In this document: one piece after another, positions 46,897 to 59,400 of the stretch
Layout: every line of letters starts with the position of its first letter
Position numbering within the stretch: position 1 is the stretch's first letter
NCBI GenBank assembly: GCA_964019135.1
Contig: OZ025255.1
Coordinates: 26,079,708-26,143,707, forward strand
Origin: Arenicola marina
Taxonomy: Eukaryota > Annelida > Polychaeta > Arenicolidae
Reading direction: 5' to 3'
Length of the DNA stretch: 64,000 nt
Notes under the pieces: model-generated
The model's database searches: none
What the model was told of the DNA's origin: nothing
Seen by the model: only the letters and a program-made list of their open reading frames with translations
Position numbers and translations under genes: made by a program

Positions 46897-47806
46897 AATT
46901 TTTTTTCGTTTTGCTTTGATTTTTTACCTGTTTTGCCCTTGTCTCAATCAACGTCTCTATACGCCACGCCTATTTCATATCGTCTGTCGTTTCCTTGACA
47001 TGTCCCGGCTCTCCTGGCTCTTTCTTTATTCACGTATCTTTACCTCTCTGTATCTACGTATCTTGCTCCGCTGTCTCAGTAGATGTCTCCTTATACCAAT
47101 CTCTCTGTCGAAGTCTCTATTCCCCATCTCTTTCTGTCGAAGTCTCTATGCCCCATCTCTCTCCGTCCATGTCTCTTTATCTCCATCTCTGTATCTATTT
47201 ATCTTGCTCCTCATCTCTCAGACGACGTATCTTTACCACAATCTCACTCTATTTGTGTATGTGTATGCCCATCTCTCTATGTTCACGTCTTTGGCTCTCA
47301 ATCTCTCCATCTGTCAGTCGACATCTCGTTCTCCTATTTCTTTCTATCCACGTTTTGTTCTCACCATCTAAGGGCCGCGTCTCTTTATCATCATGTCTCT
47401 CAGCCCACGCCTCTCTCTTGCACTCTTTCTGTCTATCTCTCTTGCACCATCTCTCAGTCCACGCATCTACCAATCTCCATCAGTTCATGCCTCTTTCTCC
47501 CAGCCTCTCTGTCTAAGCCTCTTTCTTTCCATTGCTCTCTCAAAACCAGTTCTCTCCATCTCTCACAGTCAACGTCTTGTTCTTCTCATCTCTTTATTTT
47601 GTCTATTCCTATTTCATTTTCCTACTTTCACTTATTATTACCTATTTCTCTCTATTCAGTACTATTTGATATATATTTTTTATTATCCATCCCTTGGGAG
47701 TGTAGCAAAGCAATATGTGCTAAATATATCCGTCTTGGATTCATACGACTGTTGTAATCTGCCAGCTCTATTCACTAGGGACCAGGTGACCGAGGGAGAC
47801 GACCGG

Positions 47807-47817
47807 AGCGCCCCCTG
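47807..47817 (-). promoter_or_regulatory. CTCF-like core, unit 5
   Basis: AGCGCCCCCTG on plus, the same unit position as in units 1-3, convergent with the site at 46793. Confidence 0.35.
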
Positions 47818-50697
47818 CACAGAGATCGCTCTCGCTGTTGACATAAATCATAGATCATCCCACCAGTGTTGGGCGTTCCACGGGAACCCCCTTCCCACCT
47901 CGTCTCACCACATCTCTGACACATAACTACCTTCTTGAAAAGTGTATGTGGCCATCATGCCAAACTCATTAGGACGGCCGGGTGAGTGGTCCGCTAGTTC
48001 TTGAAGCATCAGCAACAAGCAACAAGCACCTTAAGCTTGACATTTGTTGTGTACTATCTGCCAGCGTACAGCTACATATCTCAACGACAGTACATACGTG
48101 TTATCAAGCCATTGCAATGGTCGGGAGCAACACATTGAGACCCGTTCATTTTAGCCAAGTGCCATTCAATGGATCAGTTTCATTTCGTTTTGCACTTCAT
48201 TTTAATTAAATTAAATAATAAAAACTTTTCGGCGGGTGCGACCTACATCTCGTAGAGATCTCGTCGTAGCCCATGCAGCCGAACAATAATAACATCTTAC
48301 TGGCTTACATTGGCAATGCCGCATTATAGGACCATGAAGTTCCATGAAGCGTGAGAGATAATTAAAACTGATGTTGCCCTCAGACCTCACTGTAAGCCAG
48401 CGTAGTGCGCTATGATAGCTATGTCGCGGCGATTATACTACACGTCTCAGTCTCAGTTAGAACTCTCACCATCCAATATAATAAATGGACCTTCTGCAAC
48501 GTGTATTAATAAAAATTGCCTTAATATGAACTTCCCAGTTTTCGCCACCGACCAGCCTTCTCTGTCGGTGTCATATTTGCACGACTGCTGTGATCGATCA
48601 GGTGATAAGAAGGGATGGCAGGACAAAGGGGATCGACGCAAAGAACATCCCAATGTATCATATGAAGACCCTGTACCGTGCCCATAAAGCCTAGCATCGA
48701 TTTCAGTCGCCCATTAGAGTTCATATGTCAATACTGATCTTGGTATATCTCGAAATGAATATTATCTCGTTAGTGAGCAATATATTTAATTACGCATCGT
48801 GTTTCAGTATGCATTGGCTTTGGTATATGGAGGCAGTAGGGATGAAAGAGGTGGAGGTGGAGGCAGCTATTACCGCATTCGATAATTAAAGCATTATTTG
48901 ATACTTTATTTATCTCGTTTGTCCGATGCCACTCGTCTAGTTCGTCATGAACTAACTGGCCATGATTGGCCCTGTGCTTCTCGATGCTGAGCAGTATCCT
49001 AGGGGATCACAGCTCAGCACACATATAACTATGCGCTAATAATAACTAGTGTGTACATTACATTTTGTTACTTCCAATCCCAGATATACCGGCATATTCC
49101 TCTCCATTCGCGACGCAGTCGATGTAATAATAAGCTTCAGCCTAAAGCCAATATGACGACGGGAGGAAGGTTAACAATAGCACTGAATGGAGGACGTGTA
49201 AATAAAACTCAAAGGAGAAAAAGTCTGCAATCTTTATCGGAATCATACCAGACAATATCAGAACGCCGATTCCAATTCACGTTAAAAAATCCGCATAGTG
49301 CATTATTTTACGGCATTTCAGCGGTACGAGTTACATCCAATATCAATCCGCAATTACCCACACAGAACCCTTGAAATAGTTGAAATGGCTCATGCGTCTG
49401 TTAGACTGTTTACCGAAAGAGGGAGGTGGGGGAGGGGGGCATTCGATTTATGCATAACATTGGTGTTAGGATTTTCCGAGCTCTCTCCGAAAAATGTAAG
49501 TGAAATTTTCTTATAGGCATGTAGTAAAAGCCGATAGGCTCTAAGTCTCATTTTCAATTCCACCGTCATTCAGGATATTTGGTATATTTCATTTCAAGAC
49601 CTATTGAATCGCCCCTCCTCTGAGGTTTATGTCGCGAAAAAAGTCCCCCGCATACGAATAATATCAATTGCGGTTGGAAAAAAATACCTGTATTTCGAAT
49701 CTACTAGTCATCTCTCCTCGTTCCAGTACCCGGCCAGCCCCTGTCTATTTAATTACTTGTGTCTTATGGGCGTCAAACTCCTCTCCATGTAGCCCAGTAA
49801 GGAGTATAATAAAGATGGCTCCGGCAGACACGACACGGTGGGCTCATCTCGTGAAACTGCCCAGGCTAGGACGCCGTCTGGGACTCGAAATGACTACTCA
49901 CGGTCTCACCATAGTTTTACAGGCGATGACGTCAAGTGGTTTAGACTGTATATTGGTTTACGGGACACGGACACAATCCCCAGATCCGGATGAGTGGGCT
50001 GCTACTCTGAATAACATGTCAGACCCGGTGCTTGTGCTTAGTATCAAGGATCCAGCGTCTAGATGAATGTTTTTTTGCGGTTTTAAATATCTTTAAATAT
50101 TTCGCTTACAGTTCCTTACGTATCAATTAATCTGCTGAGGACAAATCTGTTATGGACAGCTGTTGTATGAATTATCTATATTATTCTAGTCACTGTCTCG
50201 TTAGATAACCTTTCCCCTTTGGAGCCTCCAAAATACGGGTATTTGGATCTTCGCGGCGCGCGCGAAGACGAATTCTCTATAAGTATATCGGTCAACTGGA
50301 AGCTGAGTGCCGCGTCCCCTTGGCGGGCACTTTCCTTGCCCCTCAAGGGCGGAATGGAGAGGCCCCGCTAAAATGTCTCGGCCAACAGTATTTGCTTTCC
50401 TCATCCAGAAAAGGAGAGGGAATGTTTGACCAGTCTTTGCACCCAGCACGAATTCTGCCCCTTATGCTCCCCCCGGTCCTCGCAGACATTCTCTGCGATA
50501 TTATATATAAACCTCCCCACCTCCCCCCTCCAGCCACCTCCTGTATATTTGTTGTGCATGCTACCCGGTAACAATGTGTGACCTTGATTTGTCTCGTCTC
50601 GTCACCAAAGACGATATCATATTCGCAGTGTCATAAAACTGTACAGCTTCTACACGATCAGAACGTGCTTCTGTTTGAACTATCTTTTCAACAAGTC

Positions 50698-52270
50698 CCC
50701 CCCCCCCCACCCGTGTTGTTTCTAGAAACTTATATTTAACGAGAGAAGTGCCAAAAAATGAATCGAATCAGGCGCAATTACACCATAAGATCTAGCTCTC
50801 CCACCTCACAAGGGGGGGGGAGGGTAAGGCGGTAGGGTTGGGGAGCAAGGGGGGGGAGGGCAAGGCGGTGGGGGGGGGGGAGCAAGGGGGGGGATGGAGG
50901 TCGCGTTCCCAGATGACAAAGAATAAATTTCTTTATTCCTAGGTCACGATAAATTAAATAGGATAATTCCTAGTATACCTAGGAAGGGCGGTTACATGAT
51001 ATAAATTAGAGATTTCCCGATTCACGGTTATATAATATTAAAATTCCCGGTTCACGATTCATGAAAATCCTTGATAACGGCGGTCGGCTAAGACCCCATT
51101 TACAGCTTACAAAGAATTCTCGGCCTCAGTCCCAGTTCACGGTGAAATGAAAACCCCATTCGAAACTAGTTGCCCCCCCCCCCCACCCCTTCCAAAGTGT
51201 CATGTTTCTCAAAATATATATACTTCACCCCATATTTGTTTCGCTGCTTTAGGTGGTTCCGTAACTTCCAAACCTGACATGAACGTTGGACAATATGTAA
51301 TCGCGTAAAAGCATTTACCGAACGGTATAAAACTAAATCATGATAATCAGGTATGGAAAACCCATCTTAATGTCAGTTTACTAAACTTACTAACCTATTA
51401 AACGAACATGGCATAATTGGTGCAAGCAGCACACTTTGGCATATGAAGCTTATGTCGCACTAATGAGGAGAGTCAAAGATGGAACGGTCATGTCTTCCAG
51501 GAGGATAACCACCTAACTAGTCTTTTCGAAGGACGACATCGGATCTGTATTTTTCATTCAGGTCGAATCCCAGTAGTTGGCCAAGCAAAGCTCCCCCAAC
51601 AAAGCTGCATTACACGAAAACAACCGATTTTGTAAAATGCACAACCGTTGCTCTCGCCAATGCGATATCCTCTACACAAATACATGGCATATTTCGCAAG
51701 CGTTAGTGATAAGAAGTTAATAATTGTGTGCAATATTAGACAAATATTTACTCACCTATGTTTAACGAATGGATTATCCTCGAGGGTTGTAAACAAATGA
51801 ACTTGCATATTAACTTTTCAAGATGTGGCACCGTGCGGGGGCAATCGATCGAGGAACAAGTATCCTTACTTGGTACACCAGCAAACCAACAACAAGTATT
51901 CAATTGAGGGCGAGGATCTAGCAACACGCTTCATGTAACTCGTAAGACGGACGGGGAGGCCCAGGGTGGCCAAGGTCTCTGTCAACGGCACTGGTCGCTC
52001 TCTGGGCTTGGGAGGCGAGCCATCACGCAAATCCCGAAGCAGGGGTGTGGTGATAGAGACGGTTTTTGTAGATGAGGTGTTCGGGTGGGAGATAGGGATG
52101 GGTGTGGGGCGGGGGGGGGGGGGGTAATGATAAGGTGATAGCCCCTGGGATGGCCCGTTGGGATCCGCAGTGGGTGAGGAGAGATGAGCCAGGGTATGCC
52201 CCCCCCCCCCCGCCCGCCAACCCCAACACCCCCCACTCCCCTGACACAGTTCCTGCCGTCTTGCTGTGCG
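50698..52270. other. Spacer with G-rich repeats, no gene
   Basis: A G-rich direct repeat of about 50 bp (GGGAGCAAGGGGGGG theme) lies at 50810-50905. Short repeats of CCCGRTTCACG occur at 51015-51060. The rest has no supportable gene. Confidence 0.5.
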
Positions 52271-52274
52271 GCTT

Positions 52275-52880
52275 GTTGGTCTAGGCTGGCCCCACCCAGC
52301 GCCACCCCAACCCACCACGCCCCGCCCCATCTAGCCCCACCCTGTACTGCCCCGCCCTACCATACCCTGCCCTGCCCTGCAGTACCATACCCTGCCCTGC
52401 CCTGCAGTACCATACCCTGCCCTGCCCTGCCCCACCCAACCCACCCCGTCCCGCTTCATCTGGTCCCACCCTGCGTTGCTCTGCTTTGCCCTGCCCGGCC
52501 CCACCAGAACCCACCCCGGGCCACCCCGACCCACCCCGCCCCGCCCCATCGGGCCCAACCCGGGCGTGCCCTACCATGTCATGGCCTGCCCCAGCTCAAC
52601 CCACGCCACCCCGCGCCACCACATCTGGCCCCAGCCAACCCATCCCGCCCCACTCCATCTGGCCGCACCCTGCTCTGCTCTGCTCTCCTCTGCCCTGCCC
52701 CACCCCAACTAACACAGCCCCGCCCCATCGGGCCCCTGCCGACCCCGCGCCGCCCCATCGGGCCCCACCCAGGCCTGCCCTACTCTGCCCTGCCCGGCTC
52801 CATCCCAACCCACCCTGCGTCACCCCGAGCCACCCCGTCCCGATCCAACTCGGCCCCACCCTCCCCAGCGCTGACCCGCC
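52275..52880. repeat. C-rich degenerate tandem repeat
   Basis: Irregular repetition of CCCCACCC, CCGCCCCATC and a 25-bp CATACCCTGCCCTGC theme repeated about three times at 52350-52430. It produces long Pro/Ala-rich ORFs in several frames and Gly-rich ones on minus; none looks genuine. Confidence 0.8.
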
Positions 52881-52929
52881 GCAGTCTGCCGGCACCTGTC
52901 CCTCCCATACGGACAAGCGCCCACTAACC

Positions 52930-55900
52930 GTTGGAAATGGGTAATGGGTGGGACTTGGTGGGACAAGGCGAGGCAATTCGACACAACGCGGCAATAAATC
53001 GGACTTCGAGAAGAACATCCGACGCCAGGCCAGGATTCAGGCAGATACTTTCTCATCGTCGTGGCAGCTTTCTTTAGCTACATGGTAACATGGTTTCAAT
53101 TGACAGGGCCTCCAAAATGAATAGCTCTGTTTTTTTCAAAGCAAGATTAATTCGTTGATGTTACATCGTTTAACACATACCTGAAGTCCTTTTTTGGCGC
53201 AAAAAACTGTTTGTACTTTGCCACTCTGTACCCGCCCGTCAGTCAGATGTGGCATTCTCATTCCTTCTGCTAAAGGTGAAAACTGAATTAAAATAAAAGT
53301 TACGTATTGTGCTTCAACATGTACACCCACGTTATATGTATATAAGTAGAGAACAAATATGCTGAACAATTACAATTAACGATTTTTTTTTGTTAATGTA
53401 CTTTACAAATGTATTAAGACTAATTTTACATTGTAAATGTGTAAATGTTACATTGAATGTAAATGTTTAAATACATGGCAACTCATATATTTCAGCTTTC
53501 TTTAATGCAGAAGACGACAGGGTGCGACTGGCATTTCACATAATAAAGAGAGAGAAAGAAAACTGAAGAGGGAGAGATGGGTACGAGTTGGTGGAGGGTG
53601 GGGTAGTCAATGCAAGAAGGTCATGACATATACATAGGTGAGAAAGAGACGGAGCGAGAGAGAGAGAGGGGGGGAGGGAGGGAGAGAGGGAGAGAGGGAC
53701 CAAATAACCATATTAGAGAACACGGAAACGCAATACTGCTGCGGACAGAAGAGTCGGGTTAACCGAGGGGAGTTTAATTCGGCAAGGAGAGTGAGTCACC
53801 CGGACAACAGACAAGGAGGGAGGGAAAGGGACAAGGAGGGAGGGAAGTCTCCGTGCAGCCCCAGGACAAAACCACGCAGCAGCATAGAGCAGTGTTTTAC
53901 CTGCGCCCCGTGGGGTTACCAACGTCGGTGGCTAGGGTGGCGAGGTGACGTGCTGAAGTACCTATGGCGGTTGCCGCGTGTCGTGTTCACGTGGGAGTCG
54001 GCGCAGAAGGCATTTCCGGTAGAGAAGTTAGTACGGGCGAAGGACGAAATGGCTTAATGGACAAAAATGCGCCCGAATTCAGACGCTACTAAATGGAAAG
54101 TCACAGCCCCTTAAATCAACACCTGTGGTGTGGGTGTGGCAAGACGACTCTGGAGGACGGAGGGGGTGGCCGCTGATCTGGTGGGGGTGTACCGGGAAGG
54201 GACGGGGGGGGGGGCTAGAAGGGGTGCGTGGCTAGGGCGGGGGCGGGGGCGGGGGCGTCAGCGGAGGCAAAAACGAGCAGGAAAGGGGAGACGAGAGAGG
54301 GGCATCGGCGTGGCGACTGAGGTAGTGAGGTAATGAGAGGATTGGAGAGTTGTGGGCGTGTGGATGTGACTTGACTGAAAAAGGGTCGGGTTAGGGGGCG
54401 GGGGGGGGGGGGCGGGGGAGGCTTGCTAATCCCCCATCGCTAAGTGGTTCCTTGCCAACACTGGCAATAAGGTGAGTCTAATTGTTTCTTGTTTTTTGAC
54501 ACACCGTGGTGACAGACTGACGCCCACGCAGACAGCAGCCACCTATTAACCATCACCATCACCCATGATATCGGCGGTCACGCTGCTGCTGCAACGGATC
54601 GAATACTACGGCATGTCCGTCGAACACATTGAGACCGATAGATTTGCTCAAATAAGGTTTCGGTTCAACGAAAACTACTCGGTCCGCGTTCTCTTCACAT
54701 TCCCTTCAATTTGCCTTTATCGCTTTCGTTTGTTATGAATGAACCGTCGTGTCACGTGGAGCCGTTTCGTATTGCCGTCTCAGCATCCGACGGAGTCATG
54801 GCCCCTGTAGCACGAATGTGAGGCAATTAACACCAGCCGTCACCTGTCATTGTTATATTTAGCCAAATGTTGAATGAGAAAACGAGAGCGTTTGGGTTCA
54901 AGCCACACACAGCATAAACTCAACTATTCTCTGTTATATTATTCTAAAATACTTTAAAAAGTGCAGTAAGTACCTTTCCCTCTATATCCCTCGCCAACCC
55001 GTCCCCCATACATTTGAGGACTAAAGGTTACGTTAGGTCACAAACTTCCGCATCCCCATTGAGATAACCCGATAGTCCATTTAGCGGTCACGCCGAGCCG
55101 TTAACAGCCACTAGAGCGATAGCTGTCCGTTGCTGTACCGGCCACAGCGCCGCCGCCAGCAGTGCACAGAAAAATCCCGGGCAGGTGCGCAGACAGGTGC
55201 CGTACAGGTGCCGCCCAGGTGCGATATTCATTATCCAGATCGCCCCCGATCCAGAACCCTATCGCCTGTAAATTACGCGGCACTGCCCTCGGTGTATCCG
55301 AAAAGGGATTCCGGAGACGAACGATGGACAGGCGGGATTGCTTCTTGACCCAGAGGGCGTACCCTCTTATCTATCTATTGGCAGCGGCGTGCATGCATGT
55401 ATACTAATCAAAGAGTGAGTCACGCACTGCAGAACGCCACGCTATTATCTCGTCATCTCAAACGGCGACTGTGTGGGTTGTAGCTGTCGTTAGATTGAAT
55501 AGATGTCCATCCCAGTCACCGAGTAGAGTTACGTCCCATTGTATTTTCGTCAGCACATCCACTTTGAACTGCAAAGATGAATAAATTTATTAATGCAATG
55601 TCTTTCTCTGTTTTGTCTATTTGTTTTTTAACTTATTTATTTGTTGTGAGAAGATGGCATGACATGCGCTACAAAATTGAATAATAATATTAATGCATTG
55701 ATACATAAACTTATACTATATATATTCATATACGAGGCAAAAACGCTGCAGTAATAGGATCTATCAACATCAAAAACAAATACAATACAATGCTAAGACA
55801 CTTGTTTGGTTTCGCTACAAGGCAATATAAAGACAGATTACCGCTAATCCAGTAAAGTTACAATTGAGATCAGCCTGTGAAAAGATTTTATCAGGTAGCG

Positions 55901-57555
55901 AAACAGAAATAGCGTAAAAAGTGTATAACTTCAGTCCTTATAGTCCTTATAAAAATATGCACCTGCCCAATATATCAAGTAATATCTGTCATTCTCAAAA
56001 GCAACACAATATCCCGATCAATACCAATATCTTAAGCACCTGGTGGTATCATCTATGAGGTCGAAGTAAGTTTGGATATGGCATTGGTGACAACGCAAGC
56101 TGAATCAATGAAGCATAATGGGATCTAGCATTATAAAAAGGGGTGGGGCTCCACTTTGGATGAGGGAAATAGGATAATGGGGGTAATGATCATAGTGAGC
56201 CCTCCGAAAAAGCCCCCCCCCCCCCACTCCGGTCGCTGTGGTGTTGGTTAGAGTGTTGGTTGGGGCGGGGTGGGGGGCGGCAGCGGTTGGGGGGGAGACG
56301 GTGGGAGGAGCGAAAGGAGGGGCGATGGGAGGGGCGGTGTGACGGGCGTTGTGAGGGGAAGTGTGAGTGACGGGGAAAAGGGCAGTGGGAGGGGCGGGGG
56401 GAGATGGTGGGAAGGGCGGGTTCAGGGCGGCGAGGGGCGGGCTGGGGGTTGGGCGTACCCTCTGAGCACCCAGCATTGATCCACTCTTGTTGAAGCCGCT
56501 CTTCATACGTTTATTGCAACTCGGGCGTCAGGCGGCAAGTCATTTTCGATTCATCACCGAACGCCAATTAGCAGTAGCTGTTGCATGCGAAAGAACGGAC
56601 ACAAAGAGGACAAGTGTTTGCAGAGCAATGAACGCTCTCCCCTCCTTGTCAACATTAAAACGATTTCTGTAAGTTTATGCCCCAAATGAGCGACAGTATT
56701 TATCCCACCTAGACGCGATGATATAACAGATGGATGAATTTTCTGTCAGACAGGCGCGTCACCCGCTGTCAGCAGACGCGCTGGTCACCCGCTGTCAGCA
56801 CCCGAGCTCGTCTTCAGGCAAAACGGTGACGCGGTTGCAGGCCACCTTGCTGTGGGCTATCACTTAATCGAATGCGAAAAGTCAAATAACAGGACAGTGT
56901 GACCCCTATTGTGACCCCATTGAGATCGTCAACGACATCTATGCATGTATCATAAGCAGAGTGGCAAAAGCAGTACCACGCGACCGGTGTCTTATTAATA
57001 GCTTAGCAAGAAAACTGCAATTGTCAGACCTACTACTCTTATCTAAGCGGTGCAATTGGGACATTGATCTAATAGTCTCATATCATAATCACCGTTTTTT
57101 ATTAAATATCTGATAACAATTTTAGCGCGACCTGGTTAGTTGATTGCTTTATTTTTTCTGCGAGTCTTTTTTGCCCCCTTATAATGAGCATAGCTCGACT
57201 GATCGTGATCTGACTTACTGTTGTTCCCTTGTTGTACCCCCGTAATGCCCAGATGGTGCATGTGGAGCTGTGGGGACCAAGTTACAATGGCTGGGTTCGC
57301 CACCGCCCCCAAATCTATGGGTCTCTTACCACATTCAGTCCAACTTTAGCGTCGCAACTGACTCCCCCATCCCCATCATGCCGCCCCCATCGCTGCTGTC
57401 AAACACCCACACCCGAAAACGGGGTGTAGGTCTCTTTATTCTAAGTTGTCCCGGATATTGACTTATATACCTTTGAGAAATCCCGGCAAATGGCGTACTG
57501 CTTACGCTATAGTCCCTCTGCTCCGCGTCAAGTTGTATCTATCAACTTTTCCTTC
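52930..57555. other. Intergenic stretch with GA- and G-rich tracts
   Basis: No gene supported. A GAGA tract lies at 53650-53700. G-rich low complexity lies at 54200-54260, 54390-54420 and 56260-56460. Four evenly spaced CAGGTG words lie at 55182-55221. A 17-bp duplication GTCACCCGCTGTCAGCA occurs near 56757 and 56784. Confidence 0.5.
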
Positions 57556-57559
57556 ATGC

Positions 57560-58730
57560 GAGCTAAATTTTTGGTTTGGAAAAGGTTTGGACACAGGGCT
57601 GCAGTTTGGAATACATTGATTTTAACACTTTCATCATATATCCATGCACTCCCTCACTGCATAGCCTGAACTATAGTTGCTTGTGTGGAACTGTCGAAAG
57701 CTTTTGAAGAATCAATAAATGCACCGTAGAATCTTCCCTCTGCGTTTGGCAAATACTTTTGATTCATAGCTTTTGGCGTAAAAAAATTATCAACTGTACT
57801 CCTCTCCTGAAGCCAGCGTGGTCCTCAAGAAATTTGTCTTCAGTGTTATGCCCATAACACATCTTTCATTACAACCTTGGTAAATAAGTTAGCCAAGGTC
57901 GGCAATAGTGAAATACCCCAGTAATTATTTACACTATTTATAGAGCCTGCTTTATGCAACGGAGAAATCATGGCTTCGCACTAACAAGCAGGGTAATATC
58001 CTGGGATCATCATGCTATTGAAGATATTTACAAATATTAGTAACATTACAGATTTACTTCCCTTAATCATATCATTCCCAATACCATCAATACCAGGTGT
58101 CTTTTGATTTGGCGAGTCATTGATGGCTCTACTGACTTCAGCATGAGTTACAACCTCGTTAATTATAACCGGTTCATTATCATGGCATTTCTCACAATAA
58201 GAATCATTATTAACTAACATCGCGTCTACATTTCTTTGTGCGTCACTATCTATATCTGGGTTGCTTCCAAGTACATTTTGAAGTGTGTCTTCCAAATTGT
58301 AGGTGAAATACTACAGATTGTCTTTTTGTTCCTGAGTTGCCGAAAAGCTTTCCAAAAAATTCTCTTGTCCTTCATCTCATTCGTAGGTTTGTCCCTCTGT
58401 CTGCCTGTCCAACTGTCCTTTTTACTAGTGCATAGTCTCTTGAATTCTCTTCAAGTGTTCATCCAGACTTTGTTGGGTATCGCTATACCTGAATACATTT
58501 AAAGCACGGTTTCTACTCTTCTCTGCAATGGTTAATTCCTGGTCCCACCATTTTGTCAAACTCCTAGTTGGTTTGGAGCTATGGTTGCCTTCAGCTGCCT
58601 ACTGCAGCACCAGAGTTAAGTTGTTTACTGCCTGGCCAATATCCCTTTCAGTGAGACTGTATTCAATATTTCGTATAACCTCTAGAAAGTTGTCATAGTG
58701 AGGGGCATAAGACTAACGTTATTAACCTGG
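57560..58730 (-). mobile_element. LINE fragment, minus strand (EN-RT linker and RT start)
   Basis: Reading leftward on minus: KPTRSLTKWWDQELTIAEKS (linker, near 58590-58530), then HAEVSRAINDSPNQKTPGID with GIGNDMIKGSK (58145-58040), FNSMMIPGYYPA, PLHKAGSINSVNNYWGISLL (near 57960-57900), STVDNFF and FYGAFIDSSKAFDS (near 57745-57690). This is the pre-RT linker and first RT motifs of a CR1/Rex-like LINE. Stops and frameshifts are scattered, and the catalytic FADD region is not present, so the copy is truncated and old. Confidence 0.88.
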
Positions 58731-58919
58731 TAATTATTAGACGGAAGCGTACGCCAAGCGGACGCGGTGGCCTACGCGCACTACAAGCGGCGGCTGCGCG
58801 GCGTGGAACCGTTCAGTGGCAGTATTCAAAACTCTTGATAATAGAATTTTTCTGACAAAAAGAGGAGCTATGACAAAGATATGAAGCGATATAGCGGTAA
58901 ACGATGGCAAACCAAAAAC

Positions 58920-59105
58920 ATTATATAGAACTCTATAGACATGTTATAGAAAAATCTATAGAAATGTGCCTTTCTATAGAACTTGTGTACATAATTCTAC
59001 AGAACAATTATTTTCTATAGAACGTAAATATATTTTTTCATAGAAACAATAATTTCCGTAGAATATGTAGAGATACTTCTATCGAACAATTGGTTCCTAT
59101 ACAAC
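58920..59105. repeat. Cluster of CTATAGAA-type words
   Basis: About ten variants of the near-palindrome TTCTATAGAA occur in 185 bp, 10-25 bp apart. They lie 220-410 bp upstream of the TATA box of the EF-hand gene. The stretch may be a decayed short tandem repeat or a regulatory cluster. Confidence 0.75.
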
Positions 59106-59326
59106 GTACATATAGATAATATTTCAAAGTGACCATGCATCTTGCTGAATTTTTATTTTCTTATTGGATCAAACGTCGACAAAAAAAATCGGTATCCTAT
59201 AACTGGGACAGCGTAACATCTGTACTGAGTTGATGTGAATTGACTCCACCGTATCTTATCCGTTGTGGGAGACGAAGTAAAACTTGGAAAGCGGAACACG
59301 CAGACAGATTTTTCCATTAGCTCCAA

Positions 59327-59334
59327 TATATAAG
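59327..59334 (+). promoter_or_regulatory. TATA box of the EF-hand gene
   Basis: TATATAAG lies 67 bp before the ATG. With a start site about 30 bp downstream this leaves a 5'UTR of roughly 40 nt. Confidence 0.7.
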
Positions 59335-59400
59335 TCCGGACAGAAAAGCACGTAGCTATCTTTACCAACAAGCAGACAACAGACAAGAGTATATCTCACC

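Larger units (their letters stand above)
22448..50697. repeat. Macrosatellite of five ~5-kb units
   Basis: An anchor word TCTCGCATGTGTAAG (with small changes) occurs at 22448, 28530, 33640, 40564 and 45697. Long stretches between anchors align unit to unit in the same order. Net unit lengths are 6.1, 5.1, 6.9 (3.9 without insertions), 5.1 and 5.0 kb. Differences are point changes plus private insertions and deletions. No long ORF is shared by all units. Shared landmarks in order are: a hairpin-prone TTAAATGGTAGGC region, a polypyrimidine tract, a CTCF-like core, an element with ATGACGACGGGAGG, a CRE, and the MDNLPSM block. Confidence 0.95.
45697..50697. repeat. Macrosatellite unit 5 (last)
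   Basis: Similarity to the other units stops near 50697, at a C-run, about 250 bp short of a full period. It has the GC-rich block (46685-46896), a polypyrimidine tract (about 46900-47690), a CTCF-like core at 47807, an open 73-codon MTTGGR ORF (49153-49374) and a CRE at 49927-49934. The MDNLPSM block has lost its ATG and donor. Confidence 0.9.

Noticed and set aside
52184-53018. Pro/Ala-rich plus ORFs and Gly-rich minus ORFs
   Set aside because: C-rich degenerate repeat; several frames open at once, no splice or start support.
53638-54057. 139-codon Arg/Glu-rich ORF
   Set aside because: Begins in a GAGA tract, with no convincing continuation or homology.
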